Of a DNA stretch of 47,922 bases, positions 30,044 to 39,490 are shown in pieces. Origin of the DNA: Candidatus Fermentibacterota bacterium (GTDB taxonomy: Bacteria > JAFGKV01). The stretch lies in NCBI GenBank assembly GCA_016928395.1, contig JAFGKV010000004.1, positions 1 through 47,922 of the forward strand, given 5' to 3'. The translations under genes were made by a program, and so were the position numbers. The stretch's first letter is position 1; the number at the start of each line of letters is the position of its first letter. Under the pieces are notes generated by a model that saw nothing but the letters and a program-made list of their open reading frames with translations, ran no database searches and was not told the DNA's origin.

Positions 30044-30861
30044 CAGAGTCGCAAGGATGTGAACGTGATCAGCAGGTCAGCGACAAGGCACAAGAGGATG
30101 GCGTGCACCACCGTTCTCAGCGCAGCCTTTGGTATCTCGGTCGGTGAAGGCTGCACCGCCAGGCCGAAATGGCAGGCAATGGACGAGATGATGGCGCCAA
30201 AGAGAAATCCCTTGGCCACCGTGGCGGCCAGGTCGACGACTCGAAGGTGGTGCGCTACGGAGCCAAGGAAGAAGGAAGGTGAGATGCGCACGAACATGAA
30301 GCTTACCACATAGCCGCCGAGAATCGCCGCGACATCGAAGTAGATGAGAAGGGCCATGGTTGCTACCGTGATGCCTGCGAGGCGGGGGAACACGACATAG
30401 GCGCGGGGAGGAATGCCCAAAGATCGCAGCACCGCGATCTCGTCGCCGACCACCATGGTCCCAAGCTCCACCGAGGCGGCGGTGGCGGACCTGCCAATGA
30501 CAATGAAGGCAACCAGGAGCGGGCCGACCTCCCGAATGACGATAAGTGCAAGCAGCTTACCCAGAGTATCCGCTGCGCCCACCTGGGGAAGGATAGCCAT
30601 ACTCTGAATGATAACGATGGCACCAGTGATGATGCCTGCGGCAGTCACTATGGTGAGGGCGTGAACGCCTGTGAAGCGCACCTGCTGCACCCAGATGGCA
30701 TGGATGCAGTCAACCGCCGAGGGTGGCGCGGCAAGGGCTTCTCGGAAACTGGACGCAGCGAGGCGGATGGCACCAACCACGTGGCTCCCGGCAGTCACCA
30801 CGGGCATGCCGATATGGCGGACAACGCGGTGTGGAAATGTCTCAGCCACGACGTACCCCAC
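30043..30861 (-). CDS. mlaE: MlaE-like ABC transporter permease
   Basis: The 272-residue integral membrane protein has five or so hydrophobic helices and the family signature around residues 115-165 (REVGPLLVAFIVIGRSATAA, SVELGTMVVGDEIAVLRSLG, then PPRAYVVFPRLAGI). The N-terminal amphipathic segment and C-terminal AILLCLVADLLITF also fit. MlaE is the permease of the ABC complex that powers phospholipid movement between the membranes. It is first in the operon mlaE-mlaF-mlaD-TPR lipoprotein, with overlaps of 1-4 bp between genes. The ATG at 30861 is used; no clear promoter was identified in the 128-bp divergent region to the M42 peptidase gene. Confidence 0.92.
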   Translation of the reverse strand: MGYVVAETFPHRVVRHIGMPVVTAGSHVVGAIRLAASSFREALAAPPSAVDCIHAIWVQQVRFTGVHALTIVTAAGIITGAIVIIQSMAILPQVGAADTLGKLLALIVIREVGPLLVAFIVIGRSATAASVELGTMVVGDEIAVLRSLGIPPRAYVVFPRLAGITVATMALLIYFDVAAILGGYVVSFMFVRISPSFFLGSVAHHLRVVDLAATVAKGFLFGAIISSIACHFGLAVQPSPTEIPKAALRTVVHAILLCLVADLLITFTSLRL

Positions 30862-30989
30862 GGGATAGGGTCAACAGGGTGCAAGAAAGCAGTTGAGGGC
30901 CCTGGCAGAAAGGCCGGCATTGAGGGTGGTTGACAAGTAGGCCGCTGGCCCATGTTCTTGCCGACTCATCCCATCACGGAGGAAGACGC

Positions 30990-32060
30990 GTGGATCCTGT
31001 ACACCTCTTGAAAGAGCTCTCTGAAGCCATCGGTGCACCGGGCGCCGAAGATGAAGTGCGGTCGATACTCCGGAGCCGCCTGGCGGAGCATGCCGACGCG
31101 GTCGAGACCGACGTGATCGGCAATCTCTTTGCCGTTTCAGGAAACCCCGGTGGTCCCACAATCATGGTCGCGGCTCACACGGACGAAGTGGGTCTGCTGG
31201 TGAGCGGGGTGGAACCGGAGGGATTCCTGCGGGTCGCTCCGCTGGGCCGCTCGGATGCCCGGGTACTTCCCGGCCAGGAGGTCGTGGTCCAGAGCGCGTC
31301 CGGCGGGCGGATCTTCGGCATTGTGGGTTCGCCGTCACCCCACATCACCCAGGAATCGCAACGGAGCGTCGTGTCTCCAGTGGAGGCGCAGTTCGTGGAT
31401 ATCGGCGCTCGATCGGCCGATGATGTTGCCTCGCTGGGCATACAAATCGGTGATCCGGCGGTTCTGAACGCGGAATTCCGCGAGCTCCCGGGGCGGATGG
31501 TCATGGGCAAGGCGTTAGACGATCGCGCCGGGTGTGCACTGCTGGTCATGGCCCTGAAGCATCTGGCAACGATTGAGCTGGACGTGCGGCTGGTGGCGGC
31601 ATTCACCTGTCAGGAGGAGGTGGGAGTGCGAGGCGCCACGGTGGCGGGGTACAGAATAAACCCCGACGTGGCCTTTGCCCTGGAAGGCACTGCCGCCGGG
31701 GATTTCCCCGGTATCGAACGGCATCGGGTTCCCGTCGCCATAGGCAAAGGCGTGGCCCTGACAATCGCAGACAATCGGCTGCTGGCCCACCGGGGGCTCT
31801 TCCGCTTCGTGGAGGAGGTAGCCGAGCGGCATGGAATTCCCCACCAGACAAAGAGGCCGCTGTTCGGGGGTACGGACGCGGGCGCGCTCCACATGGCCCG
31901 CGCCGGCGTCATGGCGGGCGTGATGTCCGTGCCATGCCGGTATATCCACACTCCCAGGGCAATGATGAGCCTCGACGACTTCGATGCGGGTGTACGGCTC
32001 CTCGTGGCGGTACTTCGAGAGGTCGGGGGCTGGTTGCGGACCGTTGGCACTTCCCCGTGA
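30990..32060 (+). CDS. M42-family metallo-aminopeptidase
   Basis: The GTG at 30990, 7 bp after GGAGG, gives a 356-residue protein of family length; the frame is open to an ATG at 30930 but without such a site. Two-metal ligands are recognisable: AHTDEVGLLV (His and Asp), KALDDRAGC (bridging Asp), TCQEEVGVRGA (catalytic Glu pair), ALEGTAAGDFPG and the final RYIHTPRAM (His). The dodecameric TET/FrvX-type peptidases remove N-terminal residues from peptides released by the proteasome or other proteases. The metal-site position that is usually Asp in other M42 sequences is Glu here (LEGT), a common variant. The gene precedes deoD by 112 bp. Confidence 0.92.
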   Translation: MDPVHLLKELSEAIGAPGAEDEVRSILRSRLAEHADAVETDVIGNLFAVSGNPGGPTIMVAAHTDEVGLLVSGVEPEGFLRVAPLGRSDARVLPGQEVVVQSASGGRIFGIVGSPSPHITQESQRSVVSPVEAQFVDIGARSADDVASLGIQIGDPAVLNAEFRELPGRMVMGKALDDRAGCALLVMALKHLATIELDVRLVAAFTCQEEVGVRGATVAGYRINPDVAFALEGTAAGDFPGIERHRVPVAIGKGVALTIADNRLLAHRGLFRFVEEVAERHGIPHQTKRPLFGGTDAGALHMARAGVMAGVMSVPCRYIHTPRAMMSLDDFDAGVRLLVAVLREVGGWLRTVGTSP

Positions 32061-32172
32061 GACTTGCGCGCACGGGATGCCGAGCCAAACTGCTGGGGCA
32101 TGAGGGACGCGGAGCCCGACGGGACCCAGCGCTTCCTTCGGGTATGTACACCTACTCACCGAGGATTGACCC

Positions 32173-32877
32173 ATGAGTCTTCACATTGCCGCACCCGAGG
32201 GCGCCGTGGCTGAGAGAGTCCTGCTGCCCGGCGATCCCCTTCGTGCCCGTCATATCGCAGAGCGTTTCCTAAAAGACCCGATCCTGTACAATGAGATCCG
32301 GGGAATGTACGGCTTCACGGGAACCTGCAAGGGCGTTCCGGTCTCGGTGCAGGGCACGGGCATGGGCATGCCGTCGATCTCCATTTACGCGCACGAGCTC
32401 ATCACCGCGTACGGCGTACGACGGCTGATCCGCGTGGGAAGCTGCGGCGCCATGCAGCCTCATCTCAACCTTCGGGACGTAGTGATCGCCATGTCGGCCT
32501 CATCAGACTCCAACCTGAATACCCACTGTCTGAGAGGCTTCTCATACGCCCCCACGGCGGATTTTTCCCTTCTTGTGCGGGCGTACGACGCGGCCCGGGA
32601 AACAGGGTCTGTGGTGCATGTAGGGCCGATTCTCTCCAGCGACCTTTTCTACCATGATGACGATGACTCGTGGAGAATGTGGGCGGAGTACGGCGTTCTG
32701 GCGGTGGAGATGGAGACAGCCGCCCTGTACACAATGGCGGCGAAGCATCGGGCCCAGGCATTGGCGTTGCTCACCGTCAGCGATCAGATCGTACGGGGCG
32801 AGGCCGTGGCGCCCATCGATCGGCAGACCACCTTCGATTCGATGGTGGAAATCGCCCTGAAGGTAATCGTCGGCTAA
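32173..32877 (+). CDS. deoD: Purine nucleoside phosphorylase (DeoD type)
   Basis: A 234-residue protein of the hexameric DeoD class that cleaves purine nucleosides with phosphate. The N-terminus carries [17 protein letters not shown] (phosphate-binding GDP and Arg), followed by [43 protein letters not shown] (ribose-binding Glu residues) and the catalytic-Asp segment [10 protein letters not shown], in which E. coli has SDHIRTGE. Length matches the family (239 in E. coli). It follows the M42 peptidase gene and is probably its own salvage gene. Confidence 0.95.
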   Translation: MSLHIAAPEGAVAERVLLPGDPLRARHIAERFLKDPILYNEIRGMYGFTGTCKGVPVSVQGTGMGMPSISIYAHELITAYGVRRLIRVGSCGAMQPHLNLRDVVIAMSASSDSNLNTHCLRGFSYAPTADFSLLVRAYDAARETGSVVHVGPILSSDLFYHDDDDSWRMWAEYGVLAVEMETAALYTMAAKHRAQALALLTVSDQIVRGEAVAPIDRQTTFDSMVEIALKVIVG

Positions 32878-33064
32878 GCGTCTTTCGATTCAAGGCCGTG
32901 CGTGGAGCCTCAAACCAGGAATCCGGCACACCACACCCGAGAGACAAAGGGTGCGGTGGCGTGGAAGAGCGGGTGATCTGAGGGATTCGTCGCGGGGGCT
33001 TTGGGTGTGAGGGCCAGGAGCGTGGAACCGTCGACCACACCTCGAGCGGAGCGAGGCGGCGCGG

Positions 33065-33811
33065 TCAGCCGGAGGAGGGGGGCGTCAAAGAGACGGCCGG
33101 CATGGAAATGATGAAACCCTCACCAGCACTGAGCGCGAGCCCATCGCCGGAGAACAGAGCCATCAGATGTCCAGACTCGTCGGGCATGGGCACGGCGCCC
33201 GGGTCTATCCCCGCGGCGGCGATGGAAAGGTGGACCTGCCTATCCCGGACATCGGCGCTGATGCGCAAAGGCGTCGGGTCGCTCACCGCGCCACAGAGGG
33301 CCAAGAGCACCTCGGCGACACAGAGCTTCAGATCCACGGGACGCACCAAGACCGGGGGAGTCGCTGCCGGGAGTGCGTACTCAAGCTCCAGGCCGCGGCG
33401 GGAGAGGTGCCGGCCCAAGAGAAGACCAATCTCTGCCACGTGATCGGAGAGTACGGTCGGTGTAGGATCTCCCGGCTGTGCCGCCTCTCGGGCCAGCGAT
33501 CCGATGGTGTGCACCTTTTCGCTGACGAGCAGGGCGTGCTCGTATATGCCGTCCAGACCCGCGGGGCCCTGGGGCATGCCCCCGGAGCCGCGGGCCTGGT
33601 GGATCTGAATCCGGCCCAAGACCACCGCCAGTGGGTTGCTGATGTCGTGGGATACCGGAATCACCAAGCGCCCCACCGCCGCGAGACGAATGACCGCAGG
33701 GGGAACCGAAGCGTCAGCATGCACACAGGCCTCCTCGCAAGATGCCGCCTGCGGAGGTAGAAACACATAGGAGGCCCCAAGAGCAAGGGCCATCGAGCCA
33801 AGCAGTTGCAC
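33065..33811 (-). CDS. Degenerate histidine-kinase-like protein
   Basis: The 248-residue protein starts with GTG, with no strong ribosome-binding site. A hydrophobic N-terminus (LLGSMALALGASYVFLPP) may be a membrane or signal segment. An H-box-like sequence VSHDISNPLAVVLGRIQIHQ resembles the HisKA dimerisation domain, including the phospho-accepting His. The C-terminal half should be the ATP-binding domain, but the N-box (NLxxNA) is replaced by AEVLLALCGAV and no DxGxG or GTGLGL glycine boxes are present. It may therefore be a pseudokinase or a phosphotransfer/scaffold protein. Divergent from ileS with 98 bp between; no response regulator is adjacent. Assignment rests on the H-box only. Confidence 0.6.
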   Translation of the reverse strand: MQLLGSMALALGASYVFLPPQAASCEEACVHADASVPPAVIRLAAVGRLVIPVSHDISNPLAVVLGRIQIHQARGSGGMPQGPAGLDGIYEHALLVSEKVHTIGSLAREAAQPGDPTPTVLSDHVAEIGLLLGRHLSRRGLELEYALPAATPPVLVRPVDLKLCVAEVLLALCGAVSDPTPLRISADVRDRQVHLSIAAAGIDPGAVPMPDESGHLMALFSGDGLALSAGEGFIISMPAVSLTPPSSG

Positions 33812-33909
33812 CTTGGAGCAATCCAGCGTTTATTCGCTCGTCTTTGCGCCGTGCGCAGGGACGGCGTATGCGGCATTGTCACCGCCCGCACCTTACTGTC
33901 GAGGCCAGC

Positions 33910-36900
33910 ATGTTCACGCCCGTATCGTCTACCCTTTCCCTTGTGCCGCTGGAGCACAGGATCCTCAAGTTCTGGGAACAGAACCGCACGTTTGACGCGC
34001 GGCGCGCCCTGAACGCGGGCGGGCCTCCATGGTCGTTTCTCGACGGTCCCATCACCGCCAACAACCCCATGGGCGTCCACCACGCCTGGGGGCGGACGTA
34101 CAAGGATATCTTCCAGCGCTACCGGGCCATGCGGGGCTTCCACCAACGCTACCAGAACGGGTTTGACTGCCAGGGGCTCTGGGTGGAGGTCGAGGTCGAG
34201 AAGGCCCTGGGCTTCACATCCAAACGTGATATTGAATCCTTCGGAGTCGCCCAGTTCGTGCAGCGATGCAAGGAGCGGGTCTTCAAGTATTCCCGGATCC
34301 AGACGAACCAGTCCATTCGCTTAGGCTACTGGATGGATTGGGCCAACTCCTACTACACCATGAGCGACGAGAACAACTACACTATCTGGATGTTTCTCCG
34401 TCGCTGCCACGATCGCGGCTGGATCTACCAGGGGCACGATGTCATGCCCTGGTGCCCCCGGTGCAGTTGCGCCCTGTCCGAGCACGAAATCGCCACCGAA
34501 GGATATCAGGAACTGACCCATGCCTCGGTGTTCCTCCTGTTTCCTCTTATCGACCGTCCCGATGAGCACCTGCTGGTCTGGACCACGACGCCGTGGACCC
34601 TGAGTTCCAATGTCGCCGCTGCCGTGAACCCAGAGCTGACCTACCTCAAGGTTCGACAGGACGGGAAGATCCTCTACCTCTCCTCCGGGGCTGAACAGGT
34701 CTTAGGGCCCGGGTACGAAGTGCTGGGGCGCATCAGCGGCGCAGATATGGCGGGATGGGCCTACCGTGGCCCCTTCGATGAGCTGCCGGCCCAGGCCGGC
34801 GTGGCCCACCGGGTGATACTGTGGGATGCGGTGTCCGACACTGAGGGAACCGGCATCGTGCACATCGCGCCGGGGTGCGGCAAGGAAGACTTCATGCTCT
34901 CCGCCCAGTGGGATCTGCAGGCCATTGCTCCGCTGGACGAGTATGGGGTATTCCAACCCGGATTTGAGCCACTCACCGGCGGTACCGCGGCAGGCGTGGC
35001 GCCGCAGGTGTTCGGGTGGCTCAGGGACCATGGCATTCTCTACCGCATCGAAGAGTATACCCATCGCTACCCCGTGTGCTGGCGCTGCGGGTCGGAGCTG
35101 GTGTTCCGACTGGTTGATGAGTGGTTTATCGCCATGGATGAGCTGCGGCCCCGCATAATGGCCGTGACCCAGCGCATCACCTGGATGCCGTCGTTCGGCC
35201 TCGAGCGCGAGTTGGACTGGCTGCGCAACATGCACGACTGGTGCATTTCAAAGAAGCGGTTCTGGGGCTTGGCCTTGCCCATCTTTGTGTGTCCCGAGGG
35301 CCATTTCCACGTGATCGGTAGCGAAGAGGAGCTGCGGGACAAGGCAGTGGAGGGGTGGGAAGCATTCGTTGGTCACTCGCCTCACCGCCCATGGATCGAC
35401 GCGGTTAGGATTGCCTGCCCGACCTGTGAAGCCCCTGCGGTCCGCATCCCGGATGTGAGCAACCCGTGGCTGGATGCGGGGATTGTGCCGTATTCGACCA
35501 TGGGCTACCGCCGGGGCTCTCACATCTGGGCCACGTGGTTTCCCCCCGCCTTCATCACGGAGTGTTTCCCCGGCCAGTTCCGCAACTGGTTCTACAGCCT
35601 GCTGGCCATGAGCACCGTCATGGAGGATCGGGAACCCTTCAAGGTGGTGCTGGGGCACGGGTCGGTGCGTGACGAGCACGGCGAGGAGATGCATAAGTCC
35701 AAGGGAAATGCCATCTGGTTTGACGATGCCGCCGAGACTGTGGGCGTCGAGACTATGCGGTGGGTATTCGCCCGCCAAAACCCTTATGCAAACCTCAACT
35801 TCGGCTTTTCGCTCGCCGCCGAGGCCGGACGACGCCTGGCGACGCTGTGGAACTCCTACGCATTCTTCGTGACCTATGCGAACCTGGACGGCGTCGATCC
35901 GGCCACACTACCGCCTGCGCCACCTGCGCCCTCGCTGCTGGACCGGTGGATGCAGGCCCGGCTGGCCCAGTTGGCCAGGGACGGTCGCGAGGCGATGGAG
36001 GGGTATGAGCTGGCGGGTTTCATCAAGGCCGCGGAAACCTTTTTGGATGATCTCTCCAACTGGTACATCCGGCGGAGCCGGCGACGCTTCTGGAAGAGCC
36101 AGTCGGATCTGGACAAGCAGTCAGCATACACCACGCTGTACCATACGCTGCTGGGCCTCTGCCGGATCTTGGCCCCAGTCATTCCCTTCCTGACCGAAGA
36201 GATCTACCAGAACCTGGCGCCGGAGGGGTCGCCCTTTTCCCGGGGGAGCGTGCATCTGGAAGACTATCCGATGACCCAGCCCTCGTCCGAGGACGAAGAT
36301 CTGGCCGCTTTGATGGCCGAGGTGCACCAGGTGGTGACTCTGGGCCATGCCGCCCGGAACAAGGCCGGCATCAAGGTGCGGCAGCCCCTGGCGGAGATCG
36401 TGGTGAGGGGCTGGTCTCCAGAGCGCCAGGCCCAGTGGGTTGATGTCGAACCCATGGTGCGCGATGAACTGAATGTCAAGGAGATCCGTCTGGCCGGCCC
36501 CGGCGAGACCCTGGCCGAACCCGTGGTGAAGCTGAACTTCGCCAAGGTGGGCCCGCGCCTTGGCCCCAAGGTCAAGCTTCTGGCGCAGAAGGCCGCCGCC
36601 GAGGCAGCAGCGGCCGCCGGAGCGTTGGGCAAAGGCGTACCGTGGCAGGTTGACCTGGAAGGTGAATCGGTGACCGTGGAACCGGAGGAGGCCGCCATCC
36701 AGTTTGTGTCTCCCCCGGGGTGGGTGTTTGTGGCCGAGGGGGCCTTCGAGGCCCTGTTGAATACCACCGTGACGGAGGCTCTGGCCAGGGAGGGCGCGGC
36801 GCGGGATCTTGTCCGCCACATCCAGAGCCTGCGCAAGGATGCCGGCCTGGAGATCAGCGACCGAATCAAGGTAACCTTGGGCCCACGGGAAGCCGTCGAA

Positions 36901-37053
36901 GGGATCCTGGCAGAACACGGCGACTATATCGCCCAGGAAGTGCTGGCCACGAAGATCGAAGCGGCTGAGCCCTCGGAGGGTGACGCCACCGCGACCTGCC
37001 CGCTGAGCGGCATGACGGTCACCATCGGCCTGCACCGCGCGCCCGGAGCCTGA
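33910..37053 (+). CDS. ileS: Isoleucyl-tRNA synthetase with altered (GVHH) signature motif
   Basis: The ATG at 33910 (GAGG 7 bp upstream) gives 1047 residues, the length of bacterial type 2 IleRS. It charges tRNA-Ile with isoleucine and edits valine. The class I HIGH position reads ITANNPMGVHHAWGRTYKD, so the canonical HxGH is replaced by G55-V56-H57-H58. KMSKS is MHKSKGN around residue 594. Zinc-type Cys pairs (CPRCSC, CWRCG), the WLDAG segment and a type 2 C-terminal region (GAARDLVRHIQSLRKDAGLE) are present. The GxHH swap has been described in a subset of type 2 enzymes and linked to mupirocin hyper-resistance; this is recalled knowledge and not testable here. Confidence 0.95.
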   Translation: MFTPVSSTLSLVPLEHRILKFWEQNRTFDARRALNAGGPPWSFLDGPITANNPMGVHHAWGRTYKDIFQRYRAMRGFHQRYQNGFDCQGLWVEVEVEKALGFTSKRDIESFGVAQFVQRCKERVFKYSRIQTNQSIRLGYWMDWANSYYTMSDENNYTIWMFLRRCHDRGWIYQGHDVMPWCPRCSCALSEHEIATEGYQELTHASVFLLFPLIDRPDEHLLVWTTTPWTLSSNVAAAVNPELTYLKVRQDGKILYLSSGAEQVLGPGYEVLGRISGADMAGWAYRGPFDELPAQAGVAHRVILWDAVSDTEGTGIVHIAPGCGKEDFMLSAQWDLQAIAPLDEYGVFQPGFEPLTGGTAAGVAPQVFGWLRDHGILYRIEEYTHRYPVCWRCGSELVFRLVDEWFIAMDELRPRIMAVTQRITWMPSFGLERELDWLRNMHDWCISKKRFWGLALPIFVCPEGHFHVIGSEEELRDKAVEGWEAFVGHSPHRPWIDAVRIACPTCEAPAVRIPDVSNPWLDAGIVPYSTMGYRRGSHIWATWFPPAFITECFPGQFRNWFYSLLAMSTVMEDREPFKVVLGHGSVRDEHGEEMHKSKGNAIWFDDAAETVGVETMRWVFARQNPYANLNFGFSLAAEAGRRLATLWNSYAFFVTYANLDGVDPATLPPAPPAPSLLDRWMQARLAQLARDGREAMEGYELAGFIKAAETFLDDLSNWYIRRSRRRFWKSQSDLDKQSAYTTLYHTLLGLCRILAPVIPFLTEEIYQNLAPEGSPFSRGSVHLEDYPMTQPSSEDEDLAALMAEVHQVVTLGHAARNKAGIKVRQPLAEIVVRGWSPERQAQWVDVEPMVRDELNVKEIRLAGPGETLAEPVVKLNFAKVGPRLGPKVKLLAQKAAAEAAAAAGALGKGVPWQVDLEGESVTVEPEEAAIQFVSPPGWVFVAEGAFEALLNTTVTEALAREGAARDLVRHIQSLRKDAGLEISDRIKVTLGPREAVEGILAEHGDYIAQEVLATKIEAAEPSEGDATATCPLSGMTVTIGLHRAPGA

Positions 37054-37141
37054 TCGCCATCATCAGTCTGGCCGGTCGAACGCGGTGGTGGTCGTTCGCC
37101 GCCGCACGCACGACCACAATCCTTCGTCAACGAGGCTGACC

Positions 37142-38521
37142 GTGCGTGCCGCCACGCCGCTGGATCGTATGTACCGTTGGCTGGCCGCGGGCGATGCCGT
37201 CATCGGCATCGTGTCATGGGTCGGGGCCTGGGGGATCCGAAGGGCCATGGATGGCATGCTGGCCCGGCCCGTAAGTCCCTTGGGCAATCACCTGGCCCTG
37301 CTGCCCATCTTGCTGCCGCTGTGGCTGGCAGTCAATGCATCCCGGGGCTTGTACCGAAGGCCCACGGCTTTGGGAAGGCTCAAGGAGTTCCAGCTCCTGC
37401 TGCAGTCTGTGATCGCGGCGCTCGTGGCGTCCATGGTGCTGTCGTTCGTGCTGAAGGAGCTGGAAGTGGCGCGCATGGTCGTGTTCCTCGCCGCCGGCCT
37501 CATGCTGTGTCTTGTGGCGATGGAGCGCTCCATGGTTCGACGGTGGGCCCTGCGCCGCGCTGCACACGAGGGCCCGCTGGTACGCAGCGTGATCGTGGGC
37601 CACGGGGAACTGGCACAGACAGTCGCCCACAGGCTGGGCGGCCGGCCGGGATGGCAGGCCGCGGTGGGGTATCTGGGACCTGAAGGCACTGAGGGCCGCA
37701 TGGGAGCGCTGCCCCGTCTGGGCGACCGGGACGATCTCCCGCGGGTCCTGGACCATCACGGAATCCATGAGGTCTACGTGGCCGTACCTGACATGCCTCA
37801 TCAAGAGTTGCTGGACCTGGTGGCCCGTTGCCATGGGCGCCAGGCGAGTTTTAAGGTCGCCAGCGGCATGTTCGAGGTGGTGGCCCTGCAGGGCTCCATA
37901 GATGAGGCCGCCGGCATCCCGGTGGTGGAGCTGGGTCCCGGCCTGCTGTCGCCCGGAGAATCCCTGGCGAAACGTCTCCTGGATCTGTGGCTGGCGGTCA
38001 CCCTGGGAATTCTGATCCTCCCTCTGGCGCTTCTGGTGGCGGTGGCCATCCGCCTGGATTCGCGGGGTCCCATCCTGTTCTGTCATGCCAGGGTCGGCAA
38101 GGATGGCTGCGAGTTCACCATGTTCAAGTTCAGGACCATGCGTCACGACGCCGATCCCTTCCAACAGGCCCCCCGTGACACGAGAGATCCCCGCATCACC
38201 CGCGTAGGCCGGTGGTTGCGTCGCACCAGCCTCGACGAACTGCCCCAGATCCTCAATGTGCTGCGCGGCGCCATGAGTTTCGTGGGGCCGCGGCCGGAAA
38301 TGCCCTTCATCGTTGCCCGATACCAGGGGTGGCAGAGCCAACGGCTCAGCGTCAAGCCCGGCATGACGGGCCTGTGGCAGATCATGGGGCGCAAGGATCT
38401 TCCCCTGGAGGACAATCTGGAGTACGACTTCTACTATATTCGCAACCAGTCTATCCTGCTGGATATCACCATCCTCCTGCGGACCATACCCACCGTGTTT
38501 CTCGGTAAGGGGGCCTACTGA
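37142..38521 (+). CDS. Polyprenyl-phosphate sugar-1-phosphate transferase (WbaP/EPS initiating enzyme)
   Basis: The GTG at 37142, after GAGG at 6 bp, gives 459 residues; a GTG at 37085 would add 19 residues with no such site. About five membrane helices precede a Rossmann-like middle domain (RSVIVGHGELAQTVAHRLGG). The C-terminal catalytic part has a membrane anchor (LDLWLAVTLGILILPLALLV), then HARVGKDGCEFTMFKFRTM, RRTSLDELPQILNVLRGAMS, FVGPRPEMPF and KPGMTGLWQI. These enzymes transfer a sugar-phosphate from UDP-sugar to undecaprenyl phosphate and so start capsule, exopolysaccharide or glycoprotein synthesis. The stop overlaps the next start (TGATG). First gene of a five-gene plus-strand cluster. 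Confidence 0.93.
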   Translation: MRAATPLDRMYRWLAAGDAVIGIVSWVGAWGIRRAMDGMLARPVSPLGNHLALLPILLPLWLAVNASRGLYRRPTALGRLKEFQLLLQSVIAALVASMVLSFVLKELEVARMVVFLAAGLMLCLVAMERSMVRRWALRRAAHEGPLVRSVIVGHGELAQTVAHRLGGRPGWQAAVGYLGPEGTEGRMGALPRLGDRDDLPRVLDHHGIHEVYVAVPDMPHQELLDLVARCHGRQASFKVASGMFEVVALQGSIDEAAGIPVVELGPGLLSPGESLAKRLLDLWLAVTLGILILPLALLVAVAIRLDSRGPILFCHARVGKDGCEFTMFKFRTMRHDADPFQQAPRDTRDPRITRVGRWLRRTSLDELPQILNVLRGAMSFVGPRPEMPFIVARYQGWQSQRLSVKPGMTGLWQIMGRKDLPLEDNLEYDFYYIRNQSILLDITILLRTIPTVFLGKGAY

Positions 38522-39486
38522 TGGACCCGAACATCCATCTCAGCGTGATCATCCCCGTGTTCAATGAGGAGGCGAATATTCCCCCTCTCCACGCGGAGCT
38601 GCACGGCGTCATGGAACGCACGGGCCGCGCCTATGAGATCCTCTTCATCGATGATGGCTCCACGGACGGGTCATTTTCGGTGCTCAAGGAGGTGGCGCAC
38701 GCCAACCCAGCGACCCGAGTGATCAGGTTCCGCCGCCGTTTCGGCCAGACTGCGGCCCTCTCCGCCGGAATCGACCATGCCCGGGGAGAGATCATTATCA
38801 CCATGGATGCCGATCTTCAGAATGACCCTGCGGATATCCCCGCGCTCTTGGCCAAGCTGGAGCAGGGATTTGACATCGTGAGCGGCTGGCGAGTTCGCCG
38901 CAAGGATCCGTTTCTCAACCGGCGCCTCCCGTCCATCCTGGCTAACAGGCTGATCTCAAAGCTCTCAGGCATCCGTCTTCACGACTACGGGTGCACGCTC
39001 AAGGCGTACAAGGCCGGCGTGCTCAAGTCCATCAGGCTGTACGGCGAGATGCATCGCTTCATTCCGGCTTTGGCCTCATGGCTCGGCGTCGAAGTCGCCG
39101 AGGTGCAGGTCAATCACCGGCCGAGGATTCACGGCAAATCCAAGTATGACCTTACCCGGGTCGTCCGGGTCGTCCTGGATCTCATCAATGTGAAGTTCTT
39201 GCTCACCTACAGCACCCGGCCCATACAAGTGTTTGGCTTCTTCGGCGTCGGCGCGTTCGGACTTGCGCTGGTGGGTCTGATCATCACGGCCTTGCTCAGG
39301 CTTCGCGGGGTGGACATCACCGGCAATCCGCTGTTCCTCATCAGCATCATGTTGCTGCTCATGGGTATGCAGTTTGTCACTATGGGGCTTTTGGGCGAGA
39401 TCAGCATCAGGACCTACCATGAGACTCAGGACAAGCGGATCTACGTGATTCGGGAGACGGTGAACTCACCGGGCGGGGAGGCATGA
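38521..39486 (+). CDS. GtrB/DPM1-like glycosyltransferase (polyprenyl-phosphate sugar synthase)
   Basis: The 321-residue family 2 enzyme starts with SVIIPVFNEEANIPPL and ILFIDDGSTDGS. The metal-binding motif is TMDADLQNDP, and it continues with RRRFGQTAALSAGIDHARG. Two C-terminal membrane helices (about residues 235-260 and 268-295) are typical of GtrB/ArnC. The enzyme moves a sugar from a nucleotide donor to polyprenyl phosphate, giving a lipid-linked sugar for later transfer at the outer face of the membrane. It overlaps the preceding transferase stop by 1 bp and ends 4 bp before the first radical SAM gene. Confidence 0.93.
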   Translation: MDPNIHLSVIIPVFNEEANIPPLHAELHGVMERTGRAYEILFIDDGSTDGSFSVLKEVAHANPATRVIRFRRRFGQTAALSAGIDHARGEIIITMDADLQNDPADIPALLAKLEQGFDIVSGWRVRRKDPFLNRRLPSILANRLISKLSGIRLHDYGCTLKAYKAGVLKSIRLYGEMHRFIPALASWLGVEVAEVQVNHRPRIHGKSKYDLTRVVRVVLDLINVKFLLTYSTRPIQVFGFFGVGAFGLALVGLIITALLRLRGVDITGNPLFLISIMLLLMGMQFVTMGLLGEISIRTYHETQDKRIYVIRETVNSPGGEA

Positions 39487-39490
39487 CCCG

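Noticed and set aside
32900-32970. Imperfect hairpin after deoD as terminator
   Set aside because: The stem has an internal mismatch and no T-run follows, so it is too weak to list.
36121-37035. 304-codon minus-strand frame inside ileS
   Set aside because: It is a shadow of the IleRS C-terminal region; no motifs or start signals.
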